Of a DNA stretch of 64,000 nucleotides, positions 32,763 through 42,909 are shown in pieces. The position numbers and the translations under genes were made by a program. This DNA is from Conchocele bisecta (taxonomy: Eukaryota > Mollusca > Bivalvia > Lucinida > Thyasiridae), in the NCBI GenBank assembly GCA_029237695.1, contig CM055280.1, forward strand, positions 28,152,560 through 28,216,559, given 5' to 3'. A model generated the notes under the pieces. The model saw only the letters and a program-made list of their open reading frames with translations. It did not search any database and was not told the DNA's origin. Each line of letters starts with the position of its first letter. The stretch's first letter is position 1.

Positions 32763-35305
32763 GATCCATCGGGTCGCTTCTGCTGCTGGGTTGGTGCTCT
32801 AACTGGACTCTGTCCTTGTTTCCGGTTGTTATTCCGCCTGGAATACCAGCCTCCAGCTTGATTTCGGGATTTACCTATATCGTCCATTTTCTGTTCCAAC
32901 CTTTCCATCCGACTAAGTAAATCTGCAAACATACTTCTATCCTTATTCAATTGAAGTTGTTGCTGTTGTATTGGTTCGTGATTATCCTTTCCGGCTTGAC
33001 CATTCTTACTCTCCTTCCTGTTGGTTTCAATTTCACACTCTTCAGAGCGTACCTTCTTTCGTAGGACTTCAAAATCTGTTTCCGTTTCAAAATACATGCG
33101 GGTGGCATTCCGTAACTCGCTGCTGTTCAGTCCTCTCCAGAATTTGATTCGTAGCATCTCATTCCTCTGTTCCTGTTGAACTTGCCCTTTCCGGATCGCT
33201 TTCTGTAGGATACCTTCCAACCTAAGACCCCATGAGGTCACGGTCTCTTTATCCGTCTGCCTGGAAATGTAGAACTGCTGCAGAACAGATTCCCCACTAA
33301 CTATGTTTCCGAACACGCTTTCCATTTTCTCAATGATCGCATGTGCGGTCGCATGGGGTCCTAATGGTAGCAATACACGTTTCGCATCGCCCTTAAGGGA
33401 CAGTCGGATGGCTTGGCTTACTAGATAGTCAGGGTATGAACTCACTATACTCTCTACCTCCAAGGTCCATATTTCAAAGGAACACTCGTTCTTGGGCACT
33501 GGCTCCATCCCAGAAAAAGATGTTACTGTCGGCTTGACATATATGTTTCCTTGTCCATCCTTATTTCCTACGTACGTGTTGTTACCTAATCGGGTTCCGG
33601 TCTGATCTATCTGTCTATGTACTGCTGCTTGTTCCTCTTTCTTTTGTATCTCTTCCTCTATGGCTTGTGCCAGTCTCCGCTCCGAATCGTAGAGAATCTG
33701 TAACCTGTAAGCGGTAGGATTTCTCTCCATATTTCTCTTCATCTCTGCTTCCCAATCCAAAGTCCTTTCCATTCTCAACTGTTCCTCCTGGTCCCTTCTC
33801 CGTTGTTCCAATATCAACGTCTCTTCTTTCTCTATCCTCAAATATTCCATTCTATCGTATTCTGCCTTCTGCTCCTTTTCCCTTTTAAGATGCTCCATCC
33901 GTAGTCTACCCCGTATCTCCATTCTCAACTGTTCCCCCTGGTCCCTTCTCCGTTGCTTCAACGTTTCTTCTCTCTCTCCTCTACAGTACTCCTTTCTCCT
34001 ATCAGCTTCTATCTCCTGCTGATGTTCCCTGTTGTGTTGTTCCATAAGTAGTCTATTCTGTATCTCCATTCTCAAATGATCCTCCTGGTCCCTTCTCCGT
34101 TGTTCTGTCACCAATGTCTCCTCCCTCTCTCTCCTAATCCGGTATTCCTTTCTCATATCGTCTTCCAATTCCTGCTCCCTCTTAAGTTGCTCTAGCCCTA
34201 ATATTTTCCATACAGAGCGATCCTGTCGATTCTCCTCTGCCGTCAACTTCCTCAATGCCTGTCCACGTTGATCCTCCTCTACCTGTCTGTGCTTCTGTTC
34301 CGTAGTAAGTAAGCTGACGGTCCTCTTGAAATCTTCTGTCCCACGCCTACTCTTCGGTTCTGGCCCGCGTTCCGCCTTTTCTAGAAGCCATAGTTTCTCT
34401 AGGACCCTTTCTTCCACCTTCATCTCCTCCTGTCTTAGCAAAGCCAATCGTTGCTCTATCCTTATTTCCTCAGGTATACGTGGATCATTGTCATTAGATG
34501 GGTTGGTCGTTTCGTGTCGTTTCTTCATAGATGTCCGGTCTTCATCCACGGACGTCTCTAGAAAACTAGGGGGTTTCACTGCTCTCAGTCTATAACCTTC
34601 ATGGTGTTTCTGTCTGTCCAATCTTGAACTTCTCTCCAGCCCAACCTCAGTATGACCTTTCTGTCCCATTGATGATCCTGGACCACTGTCGACCCCCTCA
34701 GTTGGTGAAGCGGTAGCCCCATCCAAGCCCTGCTTTGACTGTATGTCACTACAGATTGGTCTGGATGCTACCTCACTGCACTCCACCTCTCTATCATAAC
34801 CTGGGCTAAATAACGGCTGGTCTAAACCAGATGTTTCCGAATGACAACTATTTCTCTGACTGTAGGCTGCAGGAACTTTACTGCTTGCCCTGTCAATAGT
34901 TTTGCCACCTTCGGAAGCCAGGTTACTGCACGTCACATTATCAAGTTCCTCGAAGTTGCTAATAGACCCACCTAACCTTCTATCTGTACTGATATATGGT
35001 GTTGAGGCGATTCGGTCTTGTGTATGATACAGGTCCACAAAGTCACCAGGTTGCTCTACCGTATGTTGGCCGGTACTGGTAGTCTGCTTCTTAGGTTCTG
35101 TAGCCACTTTCGACGAAGTCCAAGTTGTCAGACCATGCTCGTCATCTACCTCTCTAACATCGATAGCTGCCACAGAGATATCTATTCTCCGTGTGTTGTC
35201 CCTACTATCTATCCGGCCTCTCTCCTCTAATCTCATCAGCTCCCTGTTCTTCCGTCTAAGTTCTCGCTCATTCAAACTGGAATCGGTCAAGTGTAATTTC
35301 TCCAT
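32753..35305 (-). CDS. Gypsy-2 Gag with long coiled-coil extension and PNMA-like capsid
   Basis: 850 codons from the first ATG in frame (35305). The frame is open 36 codons further up but starts with TTG just after a TGA. Residues 1 to ~595 are extremely rich in Glu, Arg, Lys, Gln and Leu, apparently coiled coil. They include three ~49-residue repeats around EQRRRDQEEQLRME encoded by a ~148-bp DNA repeat (33788, 33938, 34084). Residues ~597-762 match the PNMA/Ty3 capsid pattern: FSGMEPVPK, FEIWTLEVESIV, AIRLSLKGDAKRVLLPLG, VFGNIVSGESVLQQFY, ETVTSWGLRLEGILQKA, RNEMLRIKFWRGL. The C-terminus is Gln/Arg/Asn-rich, with no CCHC knuckle. Typical Ty3 Gags are 250-500 residues. The N-terminal extension could be a separate domain acquired by the element. 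Confidence 0.85.
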   Translation of the reverse strand: MEKLHLTDSSLNERELRRKNRELMRLEERGRIDSRDNTRRIDISVAAIDVREVDDEHGLTTWTSSKVATEPKKQTTSTGQHTVEQPGDFVDLYHTQDRIASTPYISTDRRLGGSISNFEELDNVTCSNLASEGGKTIDRASSKVPAAYSQRNSCHSETSGLDQPLFSPGYDREVECSEVASRPICSDIQSKQGLDGATASPTEGVDSGPGSSMGQKGHTEVGLERSSRLDRQKHHEGYRLRAVKPPSFLETSVDEDRTSMKKRHETTNPSNDNDPRIPEEIRIEQRLALLRQEEMKVEERVLEKLWLLEKAERGPEPKSRRGTEDFKRTVSLLTTEQKHRQVEEDQRGQALRKLTAEENRQDRSVWKILGLEQLKREQELEDDMRKEYRIRREREETLVTEQRRRDQEDHLRMEIQNRLLMEQHNREHQQEIEADRRKEYCRGEREETLKQRRRDQGEQLRMEIRGRLRMEHLKREKEQKAEYDRMEYLRIEKEETLILEQRRRDQEEQLRMERTLDWEAEMKRNMERNPTAYRLQILYDSERRLAQAIEEEIQKKEEQAAVHRQIDQTGTRLGNNTYVGNKDGQGNIYVKPTVTSFSGMEPVPKNECSFEIWTLEVESIVSSYPDYLVSQAIRLSLKGDAKRVLLPLGPHATAHAIIEKMESVFGNIVSGESVLQQFYISRQTDKETVTSWGLRLEGILQKAIRKGQVQQEQRNEMLRIKFWRGLNSSELRNATRMYFETETDFEVLRKKVRSEECEIETNRKESKNGQAGKDNHEPIQQQQLQLNKDRSMFADLLSRMERLEQKMDDIGKSRNQAGGWYSRRNNNRKQGQSPVRAPTQQQKRPDGSLN

Positions 35306-35403
35306 CCGACTATCTATGTCCTTGACATGTCCAGTCCAGGCTGCCTCCTCTTCTTCTACCCTAGCTATCTCATCTCGTAGATTCCGCAGTTCTCGCTCCC
35401 CAA

Positions 35404-35690
35404 AAAAATTCAAAGGCTCGCGGACTAACCCAAAAATAATTCAACCCACTACCGGTTGAATCGAAAAAAAAATCAATGGCTCGCGGACTAACCCAAAAAT
35501 AATTCAACCCACTACCGGTTGAATCGAAAAAAATAAACGGCTCGCGGACTAACCCAAAAATAATTCAACCCACTACCGGTTGAATCGAAAAAAATTAAAC
35601 GGCTCGCGGACGAACCCAAAAATAATTCAACCCACTTCGGTTGAATCGAAAAAAATAAACGGCTCGTGTACTAAACCAAAATTGTTCAAG
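35404..35690 (-). repeat. Gypsy-2 leader array, five ~61-bp units with hairpin
   Basis: GGCTCGCGGACTAA recurs at 35415, 35478, 35539, 35600 and (variant) 35660. Each unit carries ATTCAACC-CACTACC-GGTTGAAT, a perfect 8-bp stem. The array sits just upstream of gag in the RNA sense. A role in packaging, dimerisation or translation is possible but not shown. Confidence 0.85.
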
Positions 35691-36605
35691 TCCGAGCCAA
35701 AATCAAAATCCTTCCGTGTACTTTACTGAGTAATTCAGAAATGTTTAATCGGCAGGTGGCCGATGTACCATCTCAGTGATGCACCTTGATGATTCTCAAA
35801 ATTCACCGCAGCTCATGTATCACACGGCTCCCCCACTAAGTCTGGTTGTTCAGGCACCCCCACCCAAAATACAGTAACTTGCAAGTGGGTGGTTGGGTAG
35901 CTAATGGCTAGCAACAACTGGGTTTGGATGCATGTATGGGAGTCAATAAAGTCAACAAACACTCAGACCAGCCTGCTCCGAGCACTTTAATTATTTGCTC
36001 TCGTGGTCTACTATGCCGATGTCCCAAGAAACCTGGAACTAAACAATCAACACTACTGTGGACCGATGGTTTACCCACACAATAGTTCTCGGTACTCTGT
36101 GGATAATCAATAATCAATCACTTGATGTCTGGGTGAATTTCAGTCGCCTGTGCAATGGCTCACTCAATAACCAATAACTTGACATGTGGGTCTATTTCAG
36201 TCACCTGTGCAATGGCTCACTCAATAATCAATCACTTGATATGTGGGTCAACCAATGACCAATCACTTACACTATGTGGCAGATTGATTCACAACATTTA
36301 GTTGCGAGCCTCTTCAACATCTGGTGGTGTAAGCCACGCGTAACATACAATTAAGAAAATAGATTCTGCAATTAGTGAAATAATTAATAAACAAATCAAT
36401 ATTGCTATGTTATAGGTATTTTGTACATATATCATAGAAATATTAACATTGTCAAATGCCGCGTATCCTAACTAATTTATTTAATTTAAGAATAAATTAG
36501 TGAAATCAATATTGCTATGCTATCATGTACTTATACATATATCATAGAAATACTGACGTCATCGCGTATGCTAAAATTATTCAGATAGTTTTGTGGTTTA
36601 CTGTC

Positions 36606-36639
<34 letters not shown>

Positions 36640-38121
36640 CTCCAGTTTTAGCACCGAGCCTCTCGTTTGTATTTCCTTAAATCCTATCTAGGAAATTTTA
36701 CATAACCATTTACAATTTAAAAAAGGCCATATACATCATTTACTGATCAAATTTCATTGATACGTATCAATTGTGATTTAGTTCCGAGCCTCCTCTATTT
36801 CCAATTGCCAATCATGTCAATTGCAAATAATATGTATCAACATAGCTCATTTCGCAAACTATCTGCCCTGACAAGTCCCTTCCTGCACTGATCGCTCTAC
36901 TGTCAGTGTGCGGGTTAGTTTGGGGGTATTATTAGTGCCATGCAACTGGGGAAAGTGAAATTAGTGATTGTACAGGAGTGCGAGAGAATTTATTGAGTTA
37001 TTTCGAGCAATTTATAGTTTACCATCACAAAACAAACTACTTCCATTTGAAGAATTCCATGCCACTAAAGAAAACAATACCTAAAATGTTTACGAATAGT
37101 GTGTTTTGTTCCTGTGCACTATAAATTACGACATGACCCCTTCAAGTGTAATATCACCTACTAAATTGTCAATTGTATCACCTGTAAGCGTATATCAACT
37201 TATTGTCACCAATATATCTGCATTTACGGATCAGATCTTCAACCGATCAGATATTCCCACACAGTGACAGAATTAGCATAGATCTACAGGCCAAGACACT
37301 CAAACCGAAAGTACACAAGACTAAACTGTACTGTACACATGCGGTTTAACACAGTGCGAGCAATATGCAGTCATTTACATGAATAGTGCTATCAGACAGC
37401 CTTAGATTCGTTCACTATGCTGGAAATATGTCATGTCAAAGATCAATTCTAACATGAATAGTACATGAATGTTTCAAAACTGTTCAATGTTTACAAATCA
37501 TCTCTGGAATTACCAGGTCTATTTATAGACAAGTCACAACACACACAATACACAGCCAGGTGCCCTTGTGGACACAATTCATACAGCGAGTTTGTATCAC
37601 TGCAACTTTGTCAATTCCGACTTTAAATCGGAATACATCACTTTAAAGTACACGTGGAGATCGTACGTCTCTTCCTTCGCGAATGTAGTCGTCGAATTTC
37701 CGAGAATATCGTTCATGGGCCCATGTTTTTAACGCGTTATAATTCCATCACACATGTACAGTACATTTTGTAATTGACACGGCTAGTCACCTGACGTTGT
37801 AAAGCCTGCGCTGATTGGACAATGTGTGTCGGCAAGCCAAAGTTGTCGCTGGGGTACCCCCGTGTCTATAACTGTTCGCTACACGAATTTACACGACGCG
37901 TATGCTATTTATAGCGTAATAAACAGCTGATTGTCAATTGGTAATTCCTTATATCACTGCTGGCTTAGAAAACCAATGTTGCCCCGATCAGCCGTTCGAA
38001 CATCGCTCATCGCTTATGTCTCACTGCCTCACTATATCGTTTCATACATACGATTAGCGTCGCCACATCGGGTCACCACACAGGAAAATGTATCTAAATA
38101 GTGTCCAAATCAGTCCAAATA
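35691..38121 (-). other. Gypsy-2 long 5' leader
   Basis: About 2.4 kb between PBS and the hairpin array. It holds a ~64-bp tandem array (about 36105-36270: CAATGGCTCACTCAATAA, AATCACTTGA, ATGTGGGT), an imperfect direct repeat around 36380-36570 (AATCAATATTGCTATG, ATATATCATAGAAATA) and a 36-bp poly-T run near 36607-36640. No supported gene. Confidence 0.65.
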
Positions 38122-38138
38122 GGTAGTTGTGGGCGCCA
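38122..38138 (-). other. Gypsy-2 primer-binding site
   Basis: One base inside the 5' LTR the minus strand reads TGGCGCCCACAACTACC. It starts with TGG, complementary to a tRNA CCA end. The first nine bases match the known Lys-tRNA primer site TGGCGCCCA, and the rest diverges. Confidence 0.7.
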
Positions 38139-38139
38139 T

Positions 38140-38721
38140 TGTGGCCGGGCGGTCGCTCAACCTTGGCGATACCCAAGGCCGGTAGATAGAATCGGGGTTC
38201 TCTATTTGGTTTGGAAACTGGCGGCAGATACGTGAAGGCGGAACAATAAACTGTAAATACAATATTTACCAAGATAATTTATATCGAACATGTACACAAG
38301 TGATCAATATGGCGTCGGGAAAATAAAGTGATCGGAAAAAGCTGCGTGCGCATGCAACATGCATTTGTTAGTCATGTGACTTCCTAACAAAAGAACTGCA
38401 CTAGTCCAGTCAACAAGTACCTATTCTGAACTGTAATAGTCCAGTACACTACAGGTAAATCTGAAAGTGCTACATTGACTGGACCTAAATGTACCGATAC
38501 TAGACTACAACGAGGGTGTATACATATTAGAAAGGGCTACATTGGTCACGGAGTGGAAGCTATTATATATATCACAAAGACAAGTTTTATATTTTAATTC
38601 ATCACCACAAATTCCAAATACATGTACAACCGAAATGGTTAGGAAGTGAATGGGATTAAATACATAACAAACCCAAGTTTTGTATATTTATTCAAACCCC
38701 CCACAAATTCCAACTGCCACA
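38140..38721 (-). repeat. Gypsy-2 5' LTR
   Basis: 582 bp, TGTGG to CCACA, with three differences from the 3' LTR. The flanking TATA at 38722-38725 completes the target duplication. Confidence 0.95.
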
Positions 38722-39964
38722 TATACACAAAACATAGATCACACATAACACACACTCATATACACATCTTGTTCGTTCAGAGAACGCGTGCCGTATGCTA
38801 CGAAATGCAAATTCAAATCGATATGCAGTGCTCCTATATGTTTGTAGTTATAACGCGAAGCAATATAAGCTATTGCGATAGGCAACTCATATCTATATGT
38901 GCATATATGTCGTATGTACCTAATTTTGCTGAGTATTGATCATCAACACATATGTGTAAACATGGTTGTTGTCTGCAATTCGCGAAAAACAAAACATCAA
39001 CACAATGTACATGCATGTAACACGTCATTCAATAAACCTCACACCGAATACAACAATAACACAAACACTGTTCCTTATAGTGTATATGCACTGAAATGTG
39101 TGTGTCTCGCTGTCTATTCAGCAGTTGTACACTATGTAATTTTCCAAAGATTAGCGTCATTTATCGTAAAGTGCCAACAATTGCAGACGACATTTCCAAA
39201 CCAATAACGAAAATAGAAATTGATCTGATACACCCCGTGTACAGGTAATCATACCAACAAAATTAACACTGCATTTATATCACTCGGAAACAATGTATGA
39301 ACGAAGGATGGACGTAGACAGATAACGGATGGCCGGACGAAAAGTGGCAACAACCTACTAGCTCATATCAGTATTCGCTAATACAAGCTGAAAATGCCTG
39401 ATCGCTTACTCATGCTACATTGTCCATGCACATACATGATCAACATGTACACCATGTACACAGGCGAAGATCGCATGAGTAACCGATATGTTTTCCAACG
39501 TATATATGCAAAACCGCCGCGAAAATATCCCTAATATGAACATTCACAAGTTGCTACTCAACATCACATGCCACTTACACGTAACACGTTCACACAATAA
39601 ACATTTTAACATAAACACAATTGCGTCACACAGCGCCTACGAACGATGACAATGTTTATACTGTCCCAAGACGAGACGATCAGTAGATCACCGCGCTCGA
39701 ATCGCACGAGCGAAGCCGCTTTGATATATGGGTTTCCCTCTAGGTAGCCGTACGTTTAGTCATGACGATAACGCGAACCGGTTTTGTATATAAATAATTA
39801 AGTCAACAATGCATTGTTTATTTATAAACAGAGCTCTATATTTATATTTATCCGCGGGTTTTCCGTGTAATCGGTACAGGAATTCTCGTTTGTCGGTGAT
39901 TCCCAAACGAATTGGACGGAGAAATGTTGACGTTGATCCAATCAGCCACCCATTTTAGTAACCA
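38722..39964 (-). other. Gypsy-1a leader, 5' part
   Basis: Aligns with 60311-61804 of Gypsy-1b. Compared with that copy a ~226-bp block (about 60735-60965) is missing here near 39130. ATG-initiated frames of ~100 codons at 38646-38939 and 38899-39207 overlap the repeat and have no domain. I treat them as leader sequence. Confidence 0.7.
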
Positions 39965-39982
39965 AAATCACGTTGGGCGCCA
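39965..39982 (-). other. Gypsy-1a primer-binding site
   Basis: Minus strand TGGCGCCCAACGTGATTT, two bases after the LTR. The first 14 bases equal the well-known primer site for the Lys1,2 tRNA used by several retroviruses. Confidence 0.8.
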
Positions 39983-39984
39983 TT

Positions 39985-40493
39985 TGTCACAGGTGTATGG
40001 AGAATAAAGAAACAGTCCACACTGTGGGTTCAGTCCTGGTTGTGTATTTGTATATATATATATGAATATATATTTACAGTATATTATGGGTGACCGAAAG
40101 TATATATTGTATAATATTATATGTAAATAAATAGTATAATCATGCACTAGCTATGGCTACGACTAGTTGATTCCATGTATCGGTGTCGAATCACCGGCTG
40201 AAGGCTAATTCGCCTGCTTGCGCTGAAAATTAGAGCTTACGCATGCATGGCTACATCCAATCAACATACATACAGGCTATGTCACATTACGGGAAATACA
40301 CATACAACAAGACGTAACACGTGACATGTGTGGACAAATGAAATACAGATACGCAACAAAATTGACGACAAGAACAATACGTAGCGATTCACGTGACATA
40401 AACGTAAAGTGAACGTTATATATTAATCATGTTAATAGGGGCGCATGTTGAATTACCATATAGCCACAGGTAAACATATCTGACCCTGTGACA
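39985..40493 (-). repeat. Gypsy-1a 5' LTR
   Basis: 509 bp, starting TGTCACAGG and ending CCCTGTGACA on the + strand, so its ends are a 9-bp inverted repeat. It is followed by ACTATAACAG, which also follows the LTR of Gypsy-1b at 62319. Confidence 0.9.
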
Positions 40494-41339
40494 ACTATAA
40501 CAGTTATTGTTACAGTGATAGAGTATTTAGTAGTGGCACAACTGGTATGAATGTCATATATATAAGTTTCAAGTGTATTAGATGTGTCCACACTATAGTA
40601 TTTATTCTACATTATATCAGTGTTTTTTCTCAGAATTATTGAATTTGTGATTAAATTTGATATCTTTGTTCAGCATTTACGTACTCTGACGATTTCAGAT
40701 CTTATTATATTAAAATAGCATATGCATGCACTCCATATTGAGTTTTATGTAATAAAATCAACTGCATATGTATGCCAGACGTTGAATTCCGACGTATCAT
40801 TGAAAAGAAGAATGTTATAGAAACATTACATTATCTCATCATACAAATATATTTTGCTTTACCTAATCAATAACAATTTAAATTTCTATCAATTACTTGC
40901 AGTTTACCAAATGATAAGTGATATGAAAAGGTTGTACATCAATCACTATGTACATACCGTACTTGTGTGGAAATTATGTACCTTTCGCAGAATTTTTGTT
41001 TATGTCACAATGTAATACTATCAGTGGGAGTCCTTGATTGCTATGCATGTTAAACTGGTTTAACGCAAGTAATTTTAGCCATAAACTGGAATAACGCTAA
41101 TGGAACGCTGGAAATATATAGATGTATAATGTGTACTAGACAGGTTACCCATTTCATGTGATTTCACAGTAAAGATGTTGAGTAGTGAAGCTTTTGGAGC
41201 CAATGGTATGAAAGAAAACCTCTTGTATTTATTCAAATTAGGAATTCATTAAATTTTACTGTCAATCTCCACACTACATCTTCCTGCCAACGTCCCACTA
41301 TATAAGTTTGGTAATCATCTTGGATTTGGTGTCAGAATA
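40494..41339. other. Fold-back element interior, right side
   Basis: AT-rich sequence between the Gypsy-1a LTR and the recognisable right arm. The first ~68 bp are duplicated at 62320-62387. No gene is seen. Confidence 0.55.
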
Positions 41340-42059
41340 TTTTCAGCATGAAAGTTGCTGTGGAATGAAGACAAGAACGCTTTCCAAAATAAACTGAATA
41401 ATCCAACGTATATAACCAAATGTACTATTTTAAATATGATATCAGTATATGATTTGATTACTAGTAAAATGTACTATATTATTATCCAGCGCCCATTTTG
41501 GACTTCTGTTATTGAACGTTGTCTAATGGTGTATATTAACTTAAGAAAAAACTCATCTAGACTTAATACTTCGATGTGACATCAGTGTGTAATTATATAA
41601 ACTATTTGCTACAATAATATTAATATAGTTGGCGGTCATTTTGGACTAATGCTGTTGAACAAAGATCTATTTGCGTACCTAAGGTACTAAAATCATTTTG
41701 TATCTACATACAATATTCGTATGCTCATTTGCTCTAATATATGGTCGCAGTTAAGGAATTGACTTTTAAAGTTGCCAATTGTTATCAGTATGTCAAATAT
41801 ACCTTCTTACGCTCTTAAATTGCTTAATTTCCTCAAGTGAATGCAACTATATGGCATACTATATGGCAGCCATCTTGAATTTATGCAAAGTTCTCAAAAC
41901 GTTCATGTGTGACAGTTTGTCATCAGTTGGACTTCAAAACGAGAAGGCCTGGACATGGAAAGTCAGTAATACAAAACTATGTTATTCAAAACGAGGTAAA
42001 GCCCAAAATCGGCTTTTGGTTGCCGGACTATATTCAACTCTGGCTGAATGAAATGTGGG
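41340..42059 (-). mobile_element. Right inverted arm of the fold-back element
   Basis: The reverse complement carries CTCGTTTTGAATAACATAG, TTTCCATGTCCAGGCC, CTGATGACAAACTGTCA, AATTTAAGAGCGTAAG, TTTGTTCAACAGCATTAGTCC and repeated AAGATGGCNGCC-like motifs, in the same order as 17586-18270. Divergence is high, so the element is old. ORFs within it are not supported as genes. Confidence 0.65.
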
Positions 42060-42116
42060 GAGCGAACGACATAGCTAACTCGTGGTAACGAGATGCTATG
42101 TCGTAGGAACGACATA
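42060..42116. repeat. Right-end ACGAGATGC satellite of the fold-back element
   Basis: GACATAGCTAACTCGTGG, TAACGAGATGCTATGTCGT and GAACGACATAG mirror the left-end satellite at 17395-17585. The 3' splice site of the first sushi exon lies about 120 bp further on. Confidence 0.75.
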
Positions 42117-42237
42117 GAAAAATAATAGCGCATGTCCCTTTTAAGCTGCCGTACATATCCCATATATTACGTCTCTGCCTTTCATAGCCTATACATCTCT
42201 GACATTCATATCCCATACGTCTCTGCTCTGTCCTAAG

Positions 42238-42429
42238 TTTGTGGCTTGCCGACGGACCCTGCCGACGGAAGTATCAGCCTTGACGGCGATGTCGGTGCAA
42301 CACTGACCGGCGACACGGCGACAGTCACGTGCTCTGCCGGTTTCGGACTGAGCACCAACGAGGCGAGCACTACGATTACGTGCCAAGCCGACCAGTCTTG
42401 GACCGCCATTCCGACTTGCTCAACCGGTG
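42238..42429 (+). CDS. Sushi/CCP domain exon A of an unidentified gene
   Basis: 192 bp, phase 1 at both ends, between a pyrimidine-rich tract ending CCTAAG and a strong donor GTGAGT. It encodes one complement control protein module with four cysteines and a conserved Trp: CGLPTDPADGS, TVTCSAGFGLS, TITCQADQSWTAIPTC. Sushi modules are ~60-residue beta domains of extracellular adhesion, complement-like and lectin-linked proteins, and are commonly coded by single 1-1 exons as here. GC content is far above the flanks. The sequence 42140-42230 is a short CTCTG-type tandem that forms the polypyrimidine tract. Neighbouring exons beyond exon B are outside the window or not visible, so the gene cannot be named. 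Confidence 0.85.
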
Positions 42430-42444
42430 GTGAGTTTATAATAT

Positions 42445-42692
42445 GAAACACGCCATGGGACTTTGTACCTTCGGACATCTGTGTACTTCCATGAAAAACG
42501 TTTACAAAATTTACAACTTTTTCCGTAAATGGCGTCAAAAGTTGACACAATTTTCAGAGTACATTATTCCGCATTTACTCTGAAATTTTGACAACTTTTT
42601 ACTTTATTTATGAAAACTATTGTAAATTTTGTAAACTTATTTCATGAAATGACGCAGATGTCCGAAGGTACAAAATCCCATGGCGTGTCTCA
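42445..42692. mobile_element. Hairpin MITE in the sushi-gene intron
   Basis: The left end (ACACGCCATGGGACTTTGTA, CCTTCGGACATCTG) and right end (CAGATGTCCGAAGGTAC, CATGGCGTGT) are reverse complements over ~37 bp. The inner part is also largely self-complementary (CGTTTACAAAATTTACA with TGTAAATTTTGTAAAC). It lies 15 bp after the exon A donor. Confidence 0.8.
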
Positions 42693-42710
42693 CATTATCT
42701 GTCCGTTACT

Positions 42711-42909
42711 GGTGAAATGGGGCTTATGGGTTTTGCGACCAGTGTAGATATGTACAAGTTTTGTTCGCCATTCCATCAATGAAACACCCTTCATGCTTCT
42801 AACAAGCAATATACTATATACATGTAGTTCATTATCATGCTACAAGAGTGTGCTATTTAATCAGGAACTATATTGGTCACAAATCACATAAGCCCCATTT
42901 CTCCCGTAA
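42711..42909 (+). mobile_element. MITE with GAAATGGGGCTTATG inverted ends
   Basis: GTTACTGGTGAAATGGGGC at the left and GCCCCATTTCTCCCGTAAC at the right form ~24-bp imperfect inverted repeats. The interior matches 1950-2163 in inverse orientation. Confidence 0.75.

Larger units (their letters stand above)
27143..38721 (-). mobile_element. Gypsy-2: young Ty3/Gypsy-like element nested in Gypsy-1a
   Basis: The 582-bp LTRs (27143-27724, 38140-38721) begin TGTGG and end CCACA and differ at three positions. TATA flanks both ends (27139-27142, 38722-38725). The sister copy at 60311-60314 has a single TATA and continuous leader sequence, so it is an empty site. The element is 11.58 kb. It has an 850-codon Gag, a frameshift signal, protease, RT, RNase H and DD35E integrase, and a ~2.8-kb leader with two tandem arrays. 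The pol region 31.4-32.4 kb and one site near 29010 carry frame lesions. Confidence 0.93.
19654..40493 (-). mobile_element. Gypsy-1a: Ty3/Gypsy-like LTR retrotransposon, interrupted by Gypsy-2
   Basis: LTRs at 19654-20150 and 39985-40493 end in TGTCACA and TGTGACA or TATGACA. ACTA lies immediately outside both ends (19650-19653 and 40494-40497), a 4-bp target duplication. A Lys-tRNA-type primer site follows the 5' LTR and a polypurine tract precedes the 3' LTR. The order gag, protease, RT, RNase H, integrase places it in Ty3/Gypsy. Subtracting Gypsy-2 and its duplicated TATA gives about 9.26 kb. All genes are broken. The DNA between PBS and gag is about 2 kb, unusually long. Confidence 0.9.

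Noticed and set aside
34326..34595. Plus-strand frames opposite Gypsy-2 gag
   Set aside because: Mirror frames of a Glu/Arg-rich coding region that give Ser/Leu-rich shadows.
38646..39207. Overlapping ~100-codon + strand frames
   Set aside because: They lie in the Gypsy-1 leader on the antisense strand, have no domain and only partly persist in the sister copy at 60499-60798.
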